From positions 1,654,001-1,718,000 of the forward strand of contig OX044363.1 in assembly GCA_943846685.1 (NCBI GenBank): a stretch of DNA of 64,000 nucleotides. The letters run 5' to 3'. Under the pieces are notes generated by a model. It did no database searches. It was not told the DNA's origin and saw nothing but the letters and a program-made list of their open reading frames with translations. This stretch comes from an uncultured Pseudomonadales bacterium (GTDB taxonomy: Bacteria > Pseudomonadota > Gammaproteobacteria > Pseudomonadales > Porticoccaceae). This document shows positions 36,101 to 44,962 of this stretch, piece after piece (the first letter of the stretch is position 1; each line of letters begins with the position of its first letter). Both the position numbers and the translations under genes were made by a program.

Positions 36101-38706
36101 CAGTTACTCCAGTCCAACTGATACTTGGGCAAGCTGCACCACCATCATTATTACATTCACCCCATTGAATAGCCTCGTCAAAGGCATTGATACCCTTATC
36201 CCAGATCGAATCAACCTGGCCCTGCACATAAATCGGCAAAGCCACTGTAGTGGTTCCACCATCGGTTTCCGCCATCGGTAGTTCCACCATCGGTAGTTCC
36301 ACCATCGGTAGTTCCACCATCCGTAGTCCCGCCATCCGTAGTTCCACCATCAGCAGCCCCGCCATCCGTAGTTCCACCATCAACAGTCCCACCATCAGCA
36401 GTCCCGCCATCGGTAGTTCCGCCATCGGTAGTTCCGCCATCAACAGTCCCGCCTCCATCGAGTTGGACATCGGTATTAGCACTGGTTACATAGTCATTAC
36501 CATCCGGTATTACCGAGAAAGTCTCACTGACAACCTGATTGCCGTTAGCGCGAAGAATGCTTGAGTAGCTAAGGGTTAGATTACTCTGCTGAGCATTGAA
36601 ATTAGCCGTGCCATAACGGGTTTCAACCAACTCACCGCCAGCATCGAAACCTTTAACCTCATACAACACTTCTAGCGCAGCACCGGTTGAACCACTGCGA
36701 CTAAGATTAATATTATCTCCCGCAGCCACCGCGCTGACCTCTACCAGCTGGGAAAGAATTCCCTTGGCGGCTTTAATACGCACCGGGTTAATACCGAGCA
36801 TATAGACGTTGTCGCCATCGTACATACTAAAATCGGCGATATAGAAACTACCCTGACTATCCCAGGAATCGTAGCCGGTAATAAAATTCTCCGTCGCCGC
36901 CGCATCATCGAGATCGCTGATTTGCAGTAACTGATAGGAACTGCCGCTGGCAATATCAAACTCATGGATAGTATTGGGGCCAGCGCCATCACTTTGGCCT
37001 ATATAGATTTTTTCCTCATCAGCAGAGAGCTGAAATACCCAGGTTTTATAATTGGCGGGGAAATTCGGCCGGCCCAAAAAGGTCCAGCTGGCAGCGGCAT
37101 CATTGAATTTATAGATATTGCCTTGATCATCGCTAGTATAGAGATTTTCACGGGTTCTATCCCACTGCCCCACTTCCATGGAGTTAGCGCCCTGAAGGGC
37201 AAACTGAGGCAACTCGCCAAAGCCAGTTGCAGGGTCGTAGTACCAGATATGATTAAACACATTGGCCGGTTCACCTTGATTCCACTGACCGCGAGTAGAA
37301 CCGCCACTGATATAGACACGACCGCGAGAGTCGACCCACATAAAGCGATTGGTATAAAAGTAATTGCTTCCCCAAGCACTGGGCTTTCCAAGAACCGTGG
37401 TCTGACCCTGTTCAATATCATAGCGAACCAGTTTATTTTCCGGAATCGACATACCGTAGAGCAGGTTATTGACTGGGTCGACCTGAATGGTGGCCAACTG
37501 CAATGTGGGTGCGCCAACCCCATTGGGCTCTGAAGCACTTAAATCGTTAAAGCTATTGTTTGGCCGGTCGTAACCGTACCAGTGAAAACCGCGGGTATTT
37601 AAAAACCCGTTGTTCATATTGGAATTATCCAATGTGGCGACATAGACACTGTCTTCATGATGAATCGGACGAGTGTGGAATTTCTCAGCCGTTTCACCGG
37701 ACTGCCAATTATTGGCGGCCTGGGATGCAGTGCGCGCATCGCCAATCCAGCGGACGGTGTCATCGCTTTGATACATGCGATACATCATCGAATTATTGAT
37801 ATGGTCGTGGCCGGAGATATAGATCTCGCCATCGGCATCAGAGCCAACCGCTAGCCAACACTGGTCGGGACGATCGCCACCAGGAGAATTCGGTAGCTGC
37901 CATATCTTTGAGCCATTTAGCTTGCCGGCACGGGCATTATCATAGGGAACAGTTATCGGCCCAAACCCGCCATCGACAGTTCCACCATCAGTAGTTCCAC
38001 CATCAGTAGTTCCGCCATCAGTAGCTCCGCCATCAACAGTCCCGCCACCATCAGTACCACCAGTGTTGTCTTCGCCAACTTGCCAGCGAACATTATCAAT
38101 ACGGAAAACCGTACTGGTAGCATTGCTCGCCCAGATAACCAGACCAGTATTGATATTAGTGATATCCAGACCCGTACCGGTGAGCAATGAGAATGGCACA
38201 GTCACCGTCTCCCAACCCGCCGCACCCTTACTACCCAGCGCCTTATCACCCGATGTACAGGGATAAATACAGTCGAGCTTAACGGTAATATTGCTATCAC
38301 CACTGACAACCTTAATATCAAACTTCAGGTCACCAGCCGCAAAATCACTGCCGTTTTGGCCAGTAGAAGAACTAATAAACAGACCAGCAGCATTGCCCGC
38401 AGCGGTATGTGAAACCTGAAGAACCGAACCACGCTCACTATCACTGACTACAGCCCAACTGATACTTGGGCAGCCGGCACCGCCATCATTGTTACATTCA
38501 CCCCAACCTATCGCCGAGTCAAAAGCATTTATACCCGCATTCCAAGGTGAAGCCACTTGGCCGTCTTCGAATACATTAAAGACAGCTACAGCACCGGCAG
38601 TCTGAGCATGCAAACTAACCGTGAAGAAAGCTGAGCAAATAGTCGCGCAGAGAAATAGCGCCGACCGCAAATGTAATTTGGTGATTAAAGCAGCTAATGT
38701 GAACAT
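30144..38706 (-). CDS. Giant secreted CBM-propeller-GH3-CBM6-YxxxD-di-heme (DUF1111) protein (apparent +1 frameshift)
   Basis: From ATG 38706 (GGGGAA ribosome-binding site, signal peptide ending SLHAQ), order: ExoP-like carbohydrate-binding domain (38590-38080); DGGTT linker; beta-propeller-like domain (about 37960-36730); beta domain; DGGTT linker; second ExoP-like domain (36230-35735); DGGTT linker; type-3 calcium repeats ([12 protein letters not shown]); dockerin-like pair (35405-35060); Ig-like domain; GH3 (34745-32950, VIGDWNG nucleophile region); CBM6 (32860-32490); GGT linker; COG4315 YxxxD domain ([14 protein letters not shown]); DUF1111 with CTGCH and CAGCH. The frame breaks at AAA (plus TTT 36266-36268); removing one base gives 2,853 residues. 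The downstream half has no signal peptide or start of its own. Role: extracellular glucan attack coupled to electron transfer (inference). Confidence 0.8.
32399..32478 (-). repeat. 9-bp tandem repeat encoding a Gly-Gly-Thr linker
   Basis: About nine units of the GTTCCTCCA type on the plus strand encode GGT/GTD repeats joining CBM6 to the YxxxD domain. Confidence 0.9.
35541..35722 (-). repeat. 15-bp tandem repeat (DGGTT linker, downstream array)
   Basis: About twelve units such as CATCGGTAGTCCCGC encode DGGTT between the second ExoP-like domain and the calcium-repeat region. The antisense frames over this array are open but are low-complexity artefacts. Confidence 0.95.
36247..36450 (-). repeat. 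15-bp tandem repeat (DGGTT linker, upstream array) containing the frameshift
   Basis: About thirteen units like those of the 35541 array. One unit carries the extra base at 36266-36268 that breaks the giant reading frame. A shorter third array of the same unit lies at 37972-38055. Confidence 0.95.
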
Positions 38707-39051
38707 TGATTCCCCAAGTAAATATAAGTAGATAGGCTTATATTTAAGATTAAAATAGTTTTTATATTCCTCCAATTGAACATCAGTTTTAACAACTTAG
38801 CTATTGTTTTTATGGCATTTCACCGCATACACAGACCCTTATACCCTGAATTCTATTAAACCAAATATGCACGGGGCCCGAACCTCTAGCATTGGTAAAT
38901 ATCCGTAGCTGAGAAACTTGTCAATCAAATTGGCTATGAGATATAACCAGCAAACCTGAGCATTAACTGGAGCGGAGCTATTTGAGCATGTATACTTATT
39001 CATAAATGAATTTTATTACTGTATCTTAGAGTAAACTTTAGGAGATTTTAA
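38707..39051. other. Divergent gene-free region between the giant gene and a LuxR-type gene
   Basis: AT-rich with a GGGGCCC run near 38874 and no exact sigma54 element that I could find. No small gene or hairpin with a T-run is evident. It must hold both promoters. Confidence 0.5.
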
Positions 39052-39540
39052 GTGATTGTCATCAGGTCATTTGTAGGCGGCGCCCATTCCGATGTTTCGA
39101 CATGGGAAATAGCCAGTGCATTAGATAACAAAGTGGAAGGGAAAGTCGTTCAAGGGATTCAGATAAACCTGATAATTAAAAATGACATCAAAAAGAAAAA
39201 GCTGATAAGCAAAGAAAACAACCAAAACAGTTTTCACTTTGTGGCGACAACTGAAAAAAATGCTCAACAGTATGTGAAAGATATACTGCTCGAAAAAGAG
39301 ATTGTTGGCTTAACAAAGTCGCTTACGGATCGTGAAATAGATATTCTAAGAGAACTCTATCTAGCTAAGAACACCAAGAAAGCGGCGAGTAATTTACATA
39401 TTAGCCCGCGAACATTTGCCAACCATAGATTTAATATCACGAAGAAAACAGGGATGCCTGCGGCTGAGGCGGCGAATTTTCTTTTTGACTGTTCTAATGC
39501 GGAGCTTTTTGCGGCTATGCTTGGTGGGTTGGGGGAATGA
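39052..39540 (+). CDS. LuxR-type helix-turn-helix regulator
   Basis: 162 residues from a GTG start preceded by AGGAGA (39040-39045). The C-terminal half is a GerE/LuxR DNA-binding domain (LTDREIDILRELYLAKNTKKAASNLHISPRTFANHRFNITKKTG). The short lysine-rich N-terminal part has no recognised sensory domain or receiver Asp. It is transcribed away from the giant glycoside hydrolase gene and is a candidate regulator of it, by position only. Confidence 0.8.
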   Translation: MIVIRSFVGGAHSDVSTWEIASALDNKVEGKVVQGIQINLIIKNDIKKKKLISKENNQNSFHFVATTEKNAQQYVKDILLEKEIVGLTKSLTDREIDILRELYLAKNTKKAASNLHISPRTFANHRFNITKKTGMPAAEAANFLFDCSNAELFAAMLGGLGE

Positions 39541-39579
39541 AAGGAGCGGGAATAAAAGGCTACCTACTCACACAGCCTG

Positions 39580-39605
39580 TCATCCTGAGCGAAGCCGAAG
39601 GATCC
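39580..39605. repeat. Dispersed intergenic repeat, single arm
   Basis: The core CATCCTGAGCGAAGCCGAAG occurs here once and again, in both orientations, at 58593-58689. Repeats of this TCATCCTGAGCGAAG type are common intergenic elements in many bacteria. Confidence 0.8.
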
Positions 39606-39741
39606 CCTCGACGGTCTGCTGGATTTGAGGCTACAGAGTTAGACTGAGTGTCGACGACAGGATTTGTGTGTGACATCCTTGGTACACATCCCTTCGGGAC
39701 CGCCCTAAAGGGCGTCCAAAATCGTTCCAGACGATTTTGTA

Positions 39742-39771
39742 ATTAGTAACAAACTAAAGTTTGTTACTAAT
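39742..39771. repeat. Perfect inverted repeat at left island edge
   Basis: ATTAGTAACAAAC (39742-39754) and GTTTGTTACTAAT (39759-39771) surround TAAA. A related dyad (ATTAACAAAC-TAAG-GTTTGTTAAT) sits at 50241-50264 at the same position relative to the right copy of the 58-bp direct repeat. Confidence 0.88.
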
Positions 39772-39777
39772 CCGTTT

Positions 39778-39835
39778 GGGGCTGCGTCGCGTTGCGACTC
39801 GTTCAAATTCTGCCGTAGGCATAATTTGTGAACCT
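39778..39835. repeat. 58-bp direct repeat, left copy
   Basis: It begins GGGGCTGCGTCGCGTTGCG and ends AATTTGTGAACCT, and matches 50274-50331 in 57 of 58 positions. The two copies bound a 10.5-kb segment of accessory genes. Confidence 0.92.
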
Positions 39836-39863
39836 ACGACCACTACACCCCAAGTGTAATGGC
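39831..39863 (-). pseudogene. tRNA-Pro-like fragment
   Basis: On the minus strand this matches the anticodon-arm to T-arm portion of the tRNA-Pro at 50415-50491 with few mismatches (shared GGTGTAGTGGTCG, then AGGTTCA). The acceptor stem, D arm and 3' CCA are absent, so it is a remnant and not a gene. It adjoins the left direct repeat. Confidence 0.65.
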
Positions 39864-40473
39864 GTCTGTTTCTATATAAACCAATGGCTTAAAAACCGCT
39901 CGACTCAGAGGCAAGCCACTACACTAGAGGTTGTTTTACGACTCACAAGGAAGCTACCAAGCATGTCTACTGGCCCTTTCACCTCATATCCAGAAACATA
40001 CAAAGCATCCGTTGCAACAGCCCCATCTGCAAGAGCTGTAATTATTAAAAAATAAATTCTAAAGAGCAGACCGTCATGGCTGACATGAATACTATAGCTG
40101 CGCCCTTCACGATGTCGCTCCATTGGCTCATTATTTTAAAATTTTAGCGATATTCTCGCCACTTCTGTCCACGACATAACTGACTAGACCTGTTTAAAGT
40201 AGTAACCATGTTTTATCTCTTTAGGGGCTTGCGAACAGCCTCGAGGTATCGCCACCAACCAGAACCAGAACCCCAAGCATGGTGATCGGCCTCCAACTTG
40301 CCGCAAGCCAGTTTCCGCTGTTCGCCTATGCGATGACTATTACGTGTTGCCCCTTGATATTTTCCTTTGTGTAATCAAAACCTCCGCATGGCTGCCGCCT
40401 GCATTCAACAGTGTAGTATTATGACCCTATGGGCTTACCCCCTTCCCATGCGCATATTTTTACGTATATTTTG
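39864..40473. other. Gene-poor stretch left of the pilus genes
   Basis: About 600 bp without a convincing gene. One minus-strand frame (39905-40123, 72 codons) stays open but has no ribosome-binding site or recognisable motif. The stretch probably includes decayed sequence at the island edge. Confidence 0.45.
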
Positions 40474-41001
40474 TCAAAAAGTTAGCTCCACGATGATGAT
40501 GTCGCTGTAGCTGCCCGGGTGTACGTTCTGGAGGGCGGGGATACGTCCATAAACCGCGTGATTTACATTCACACCAATACCGGTGCCGTTTACTGTAACG
40601 GTGCCGCTGGTGGCGTCGCCCCACACAACGGCACGGTTAGCGGCGGTGTAAAGATTGTAGTTGAGCGTGTCGGTGCCGCTGCCCATGACACGCTGCGTAT
40701 GGGTCCCGCCGCCCTCACTAAGCTCAATGGAATACCCAACGCCGTTAGGGCAGTTCACGTCAATATTGCCGGTGCTATCAAGCGCTGAATTACTGAACAC
40801 ATCATAACTGCCAAAGTTCACCCCTGTAACGTTAAGGGCGCATGCATGCCCCTGCTGCGCTGTTAGCGCAAAGGCTAATGCAATAAGCCAGGGCGCCAAA
40901 ACGTTACGCTTGCAGGTGCCCGCAAGGGTACTTGCCGCTGCAGAGCGAGCTGGTTGAAAAGTTCGGCAGACGCCGAGTTTTAGGCTGATAAATACTCTCA
41001 T
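40474..41001 (-). CDS. Spore coat U (SCPU)-type secreted pilin, distal gene of the Csu-like operon
   Basis: 175 residues. A signal peptide (ALAFALTAQQGHA|CAL) is preceded by an unusually long N-terminus. The mature part is a single SCPU domain (NVTGVNFGSYDVFSNSALDSTGNIDVNCPNG ... VYGRIPALQNVHPGSYSDIIIVELTF). In Csu operons the distal gene usually encodes a two-domain tip adhesin (CsuE, over 300 residues); this one has only one domain. It overlaps the usher gene by four bases. Pilus subunit identity is good; tip position is inference. Confidence 0.8.
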   Translation of the reverse strand: MRVFISLKLGVCRTFQPARSAAASTLAGTCKRNVLAPWLIALAFALTAQQGHACALNVTGVNFGSYDVFSNSALDSTGNIDVNCPNGVGYSIELSEGGGTHTQRVMGSGTDTLNYNLYTAANRAVVWGDATSGTVTVNGTGIGVNVNHAVYGRIPALQNVHPGSYSDIIIVELTF

Positions 41002-43337
41002 GGTTCTACTCCCGTGCAGATATAAGTCCCCAGATGCGGCAGCGGGTCGGTAGACTCAGGGAAATGCAGCACGAACTCACAATTCTGCTCTCGCCAAGTG
41101 ACTCGCAGCCGATTGCTCACCGCCAGCCCGGTCAGATAAACCTCGCCCCTCATGCCGGTGGGGAAGACTTCATTTTGTTCAACGTTATCTCCAATAATTT
41201 GCGCCTGTGCGCGCGCTGGTAAAGGTTCGCCGTTTTCCAGCACCACGGTGAGCAGCGCCCCGCGCCTGCGCTTAACTGGAAACTTCAGCCGCAGGCCACT
41301 GCGGAAATACGGCACGGCGTCGAGCTGCACCGCATCGATCTGCGCATCCAGCGGTAAATCAGCCTGCTCGATGCGCACCGTGTTCTTTTGGTAAGGGCGT
41401 AGCCGTGGCAGCAGTGCATTGCCGTTGGCGTCGGTGCGCGCTACCAGTTGGTTGTCTGCGTAGATGCCCACGCCGGAATAGTCGGGCACCTGCACCACAG
41501 CAAAGCTGTCGGAGATGCGCCGGCTCAAGAACGCGCTACCCCCTAAGAAAGCTACACCGCCGCTTGCACTGCCGCGGAAGGCCGTCTGGCTGAGGGACTG
41601 GTCTGCCAGCAAGGTATAAGTACCGACCTCATTTTGCAGCTTGACCTCGACCCCACGTTGGTCTGAATCGCCTACTCCGGCGACTAGACGATAGCCCATC
41701 CCGCTACCTGCCGGCATACCGCGGCTCACCTGTAAACGCGCCTCCTCGCGGCCTGGTTGCGCCGACGTGCTGATGCTGGCGTTGGTCCTATTCCCTAATG
41801 GCACAAAGAAATTCAGGTTGAAGATCGTCTTTGCGTCCCCACTGAGAAGCCTAGTCACAGACGCGCTCAGGTTGCCTAGACGCCCTATTTTCCTGTTATA
41901 ACTCGCGGCCAGTATCTTGTTCCCCTGCCGGTCACGGAAGGCCTGCTCCGTGTAGTTCGCTGTGAATGAGCCGTGGTCGCTAGTCGCCAAATTGACAAAC
42001 ACCCGGCTTATGTGTCGGGGCGCAAGCTCTTCGGGCTGCAGCCCCAACTTCGCGAAGCGCTGGCTGGCGAGCTGAGTGTTTGCGCCGAAACTAAAGTAGC
42101 GGCCCTGACGCTGAAATCCAAGCTCCAGTAATCCGCCCACGCCTCGATCGCTATGGCTCGCAGCAAAGGAACCAGATAATACGCCAGCGGCAGGCAACAT
42201 CAACACGCCGCCCAGGCCTAAGGTCTGCTGATGGCCGAGCAGCCCACCATGGAACTCGGCGGTGAACTGCTCGGTGATCCCTAAGCGGTGCGTACCGATC
42301 GCCAGGGCTCGGCCGTAGTTGTTGCTGTCGGTGCCAAAATTCCTGCGCACAAATCCCAGCTCGTATGAATAATCTTGCAGGCCCTGCTGCAGCAGGCGGC
42401 GTGTGGCATAGAAGGGCTGGGTGATGACCTGCTCGCGCCCTAAAATATCGCGTACCACCAAACGAGCATCCCCATGGCCAGTCGTAACTGGCAGATCCTC
42501 GATGCTGAATGGCCCGCTGGGCACTTTGCGGCTCATGCGCAACGCATTATTAACATAAAGGTCCACCGTGGAGGGCAGCGCCGCTTCGCCAGACATCCCT
42601 GGCAACGGGAAAGAGGTGAAGCCAGGCTGGGTGGAAAAATTGGTCGCCCATTGCACGCCGCCGAAGCGCACCGCCCCGCCCCAACTGCTCGTGCCGCTGA
42701 TCGCGTCGCCGAAGCGCAAGCTGGCGAGTTGCATCGGCTGGTCGAGCGTCCAGGTGGTATCCAGACGGATGGCGCTAGCATGCCCGCCCAAGTCCCGCGC
42801 CAAAATATGGGTTTGGCCGGCACCCCAGCTGCCGAACCCGCCCAGTTCAAGCAGCCCGCTGGCCGTTGTTCGCCCTTGCGCATTATTGGCAGACACATCG
42901 TAATTAAGAAAGCCGCCGGGCGACGCCGGGGTGGGCGCACTGAAATTGGTCACCGTTCCCTTTAACCGCGTGGCATCAAATAAGCTTGGGGCCGCTTGAA
43001 CCGTCAGCGCTTGACTGGATTCATCAAATCTATACGACAGGCCTGCCAGCGCATCAAGCGCGAAGAAGTCCTCGCCGTAGTGGGTAAGAGGGGCAGTATT
43101 CGGCAAGCGCAAGCGCCAGCGCCGCAGATCTTGAGCTCCCGCGAACAGACGACCGTCGCTGCGCAGTATAAAAACGGTGCCTTGTGTTTGCCCGTTGATA
43201 AGCACCGCCATAAATACTTCGTCTGCATCATGAGCTGGGTCTTCCGCCAGCGCCGCTAGCGGTGTTAGCGTCACCATGGCCAGCAGAAGTAGGCATGCAT
43301 TTAGAGACTTGGTGGCATTAATCTTATGAGCAACCAT
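40998..43337 (-). CDS. Fimbrial outer-membrane usher (archaic, Csu-type)
   Basis: 779 residues with a signal peptide (LLLLAMVTLTPLAALA). Order: N-terminal chaperone-binding domain (about 25-130), 24-strand barrel with plug, and C-terminal domains (DANGNALLPRLRPYQKNTVRIEQADLPLDAQI ... GEVYLTGL). The GSFAASHSDRGVGG and FVRRNFGTDSNNYG strands are typical of the FimD/PapC family. It assembles and secretes pilin-chaperone complexes. The DNA is visibly G+C-richer than flanking genes, suggesting transfer. It is the third of four overlapping or closely spaced genes. Confidence 0.92.
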   Translation of the reverse strand: MVAHKINATKSLNACLLLLAMVTLTPLAALAEDPAHDADEVFMAVLINGQTQGTVFILRSDGRLFAGAQDLRRWRLRLPNTAPLTHYGEDFFALDALAGLSYRFDESSQALTVQAAPSLFDATRLKGTVTNFSAPTPASPGGFLNYDVSANNAQGRTTASGLLELGGFGSWGAGQTHILARDLGGHASAIRLDTTWTLDQPMQLASLRFGDAISGTSSWGGAVRFGGVQWATNFSTQPGFTSFPLPGMSGEAALPSTVDLYVNNALRMSRKVPSGPFSIEDLPVTTGHGDARLVVRDILGREQVITQPFYATRRLLQQGLQDYSYELGFVRRNFGTDSNNYGRALAIGTHRLGITEQFTAEFHGGLLGHQQTLGLGGVLMLPAAGVLSGSFAASHSDRGVGGLLELGFQRQGRYFSFGANTQLASQRFAKLGLQPEELAPRHISRVFVNLATSDHGSFTANYTEQAFRDRQGNKILAASYNRKIGRLGNLSASVTRLLSGDAKTIFNLNFFVPLGNRTNASISTSAQPGREEARLQVSRGMPAGSGMGYRLVAGVGDSDQRGVEVKLQNEVGTYTLLADQSLSQTAFRGSASGGVAFLGGSAFLSRRISDSFAVVQVPDYSGVGIYADNQLVARTDANGNALLPRLRPYQKNTVRIEQADLPLDAQIDAVQLDAVPYFRSGLRLKFPVKRRRGALLTVVLENGEPLPARAQAQIIGDNVEQNEVFPTGMRGEVYLTGLAVSNRLRVTWREQNCEFVLHFPESTDPLPHLGTYICTGVEP

Positions 43338-43353
43338 TCCTGCCTAATGCACA

Positions 43354-44094
43354 TCAAGGCGCAATAATGACTTCGGCCTCAATGTCACCGGCATCCGTCT
43401 GAGCAAAAAGCTGTAAGGTGGCGCCTGGCGGCGGAGCTGGGTTTTCCGGGTTAGCCAGCACGATCCAGTCGCGGCTCTGACCAGCTAGTACATAATCAGA
43501 CGTCTCTAGGGTTACCCAAGGTTGCGCGCTTTCAAGCAGTGATAACTTGAAGTTTTTAATTTGGATGTGGGCGTTTCCGTTGTTGCTCAGGCTGATCTTG
43601 AGTGCACCCTGAGGGGTACGAGTCGCCTGCCAGCGTAGCACGGGTTTAGCGGCAACCTCAGGCAAAACAAACACTGGCAGACTGATGCGCATCAACATCC
43701 GCGTACCCATAAAATCGGGATTGGGTGGCGGCGGCAATTCCTGTAGGATGACGCGATAGGTCAGCTCGCGCTGCGCATCAGGTGCGCGGCGCAGCCCAGC
43801 TCGGATCAACTGCGAGCTACCAGCTGGAATGGTGAAAATGGGCGGATTGGCGAGCAGGTCGCGGCTGGGCGTCAAAATATCTTTGCCCTCCGCTTGTGAC
43901 CAGCTCAGTACCTCCATTTGCATCGTTACTGGTTCAGTACCATCGTTGCGCACGGAAAGCGAACCTATCTTCTGGCCGTCCGACAGCGTTACACGCACCG
44001 GACTCACCCCAATTTTTCCGGCGTTAGCGATGCCAGCGCAAACTACAAAACAAAACAGGCCGCAAGCGACCTGTTCTAGCACTCGTGTTAGCAT
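43354..44094 (-). CDS. Periplasmic fimbrial chaperone (PapD-like, Csu-type)
   Basis: 246 residues with a signal peptide (CGLFCFVVCAGIANA). The N-terminal Ig-like domain has GVSPVRVTLSDGQKIGSLSVRNDGTEPVTMQME; the FTIPAGSSQLIRAGLR segment carries the conserved Arg and the YRVILQELP strand, as in PapD-type chaperones. It caps pilin subunits by donor-strand complementation. Its start overlaps the pilin stop (TAATG), and the usher gene starts 16 bp downstream of its stop. Confidence 0.92.
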   Translation of the reverse strand: MLTRVLEQVACGLFCFVVCAGIANAGKIGVSPVRVTLSDGQKIGSLSVRNDGTEPVTMQMEVLSWSQAEGKDILTPSRDLLANPPIFTIPAGSSQLIRAGLRRAPDAQRELTYRVILQELPPPPNPDFMGTRMLMRISLPVFVLPEVAAKPVLRWQATRTPQGALKISLSNNGNAHIQIKNFKLSLLESAQPWVTLETSDYVLAGQSRDWIVLANPENPAPPPGATLQLFAQTDAGDIEAEVIIAP

Positions 44095-44624
44095 TAGTAA
44101 GAGAGTGTGACAGATAAGCTGTCAGCATAGGAGCCGACGCTAGCTACTAGTCCATTAGCAATCCTACCGTAGACTGTAGACGTGTCATCACCGCCAGTCG
44201 CGGTGAAACCTAAACCTGTTTCCGCCGTATTTCCCCAAACTATGTTGCGATCGCTGTTCTGATACAAAGAGTAAGCTAGCGTCGTGGCATCAGTCGAATT
44301 AAGCATTTGGCGGAGTGGAACGGAATCGGTAGAACCCGCTGCTGGAGAAGCTCCCTGATTCAATGTGATCTTTGCCGAACCGCCATGAGTACAGCTAGAT
44401 GTTATCACAGCAGAAGCATCATTAGGGGTGCCTGATGTCGGATCATAGGTACTAAAATTTAACTGGGCGGCATCGACAGTGCAGGACATCGCAACGTCTG
44501 TCAAAATGACCATGTTGTCAAAAGTCGTGGCAGCGTAACCAGCAGTGCTAAGACTAGCGGATCCGAGAGCGAATGCTGATACGATCGCAAGTTTAAGTTT
44601 GCTTTGATTAAGTTTAGTTTTCAT
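44094..44624 (-). CDS. SCPU-domain major pilin (Csu-type)
   Basis: 176 residues with a signal peptide (IVSAFALGSASLSTAGYA|AT). A single spore-coat-U domain: SCTVDAAQLNFSTYDPTSGTPNDA with paired cysteines, then LAYSLYQNSDRNIVWGN and VYGRIANGLVASVGSYADSLSVTLSY. As the first gene of the operon, with the best ribosome-binding context (AAGGAAAAAAC before ATG), it is the likely main fibre subunit. Minor subunits equivalent to CsuA and CsuB are not present. Confidence 0.88.
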   Translation of the reverse strand: MKTKLNQSKLKLAIVSAFALGSASLSTAGYAATTFDNMVILTDVAMSCTVDAAQLNFSTYDPTSGTPNDASAVITSSCTHGGSAKITLNQGASPAAGSTDSVPLRQMLNSTDATTLAYSLYQNSDRNIVWGNTAETGLGFTATGGDDTSTVYGRIANGLVASVGSYADSLSVTLSY

Positions 44625-44962
44625 GTTTTTTCCTTTTATTAATAAATACAGTTGCCTGCAAGAGTTAGTTCGCCTCGAACTGATCTGGGCTCAGACGATG
44701 TAAGTTGCACCCGTGAATGTTATCTACGCATTCTCAGGAAGTCAACAGATTTTAGTATTAGTCAAATTTGTTTATGCAACAACTTTGTATATCAATATAA
44801 TCTGTTCAGTGCTAAAGTTAATTAAGTGGGCCTGTTATCGAAAAATCACATAAATACGACAAAAATCCATAAAAGCAGTAGATCGGCGCGGTTCAAAGAA
44901 AGCCGATCAATGCTCTTATCCATCGATCAAACAGCTATGGGTCGTGAAAAATAGAATGGTAA
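44625..44962. other. Upstream region of the pilus operon
   Basis: About 340 bp, AT-rich and without a gene. It must contain the pilin promoter. No exact sigma54 element or clear operator was seen. Confidence 0.5.

Noticed and set aside
35541-36450. Regular 15-bp repeats that look like a CRISPR or satellite array
   Set aside because: Units are contiguous without spacers and encode DGGTT linkers in frame with the flanking domains.
39831-39863. A second functional tRNA-Pro
   Set aside because: Only the anticodon-to-T-arm portion is present; no acceptor stem or D arm can be folded.
39905-40123. 72-residue minus-strand frame in the gap left of the pilus genes
   Set aside because: No ribosome-binding site, recognisable domain or operon partner; listed only as part of the gene-poor stretch.
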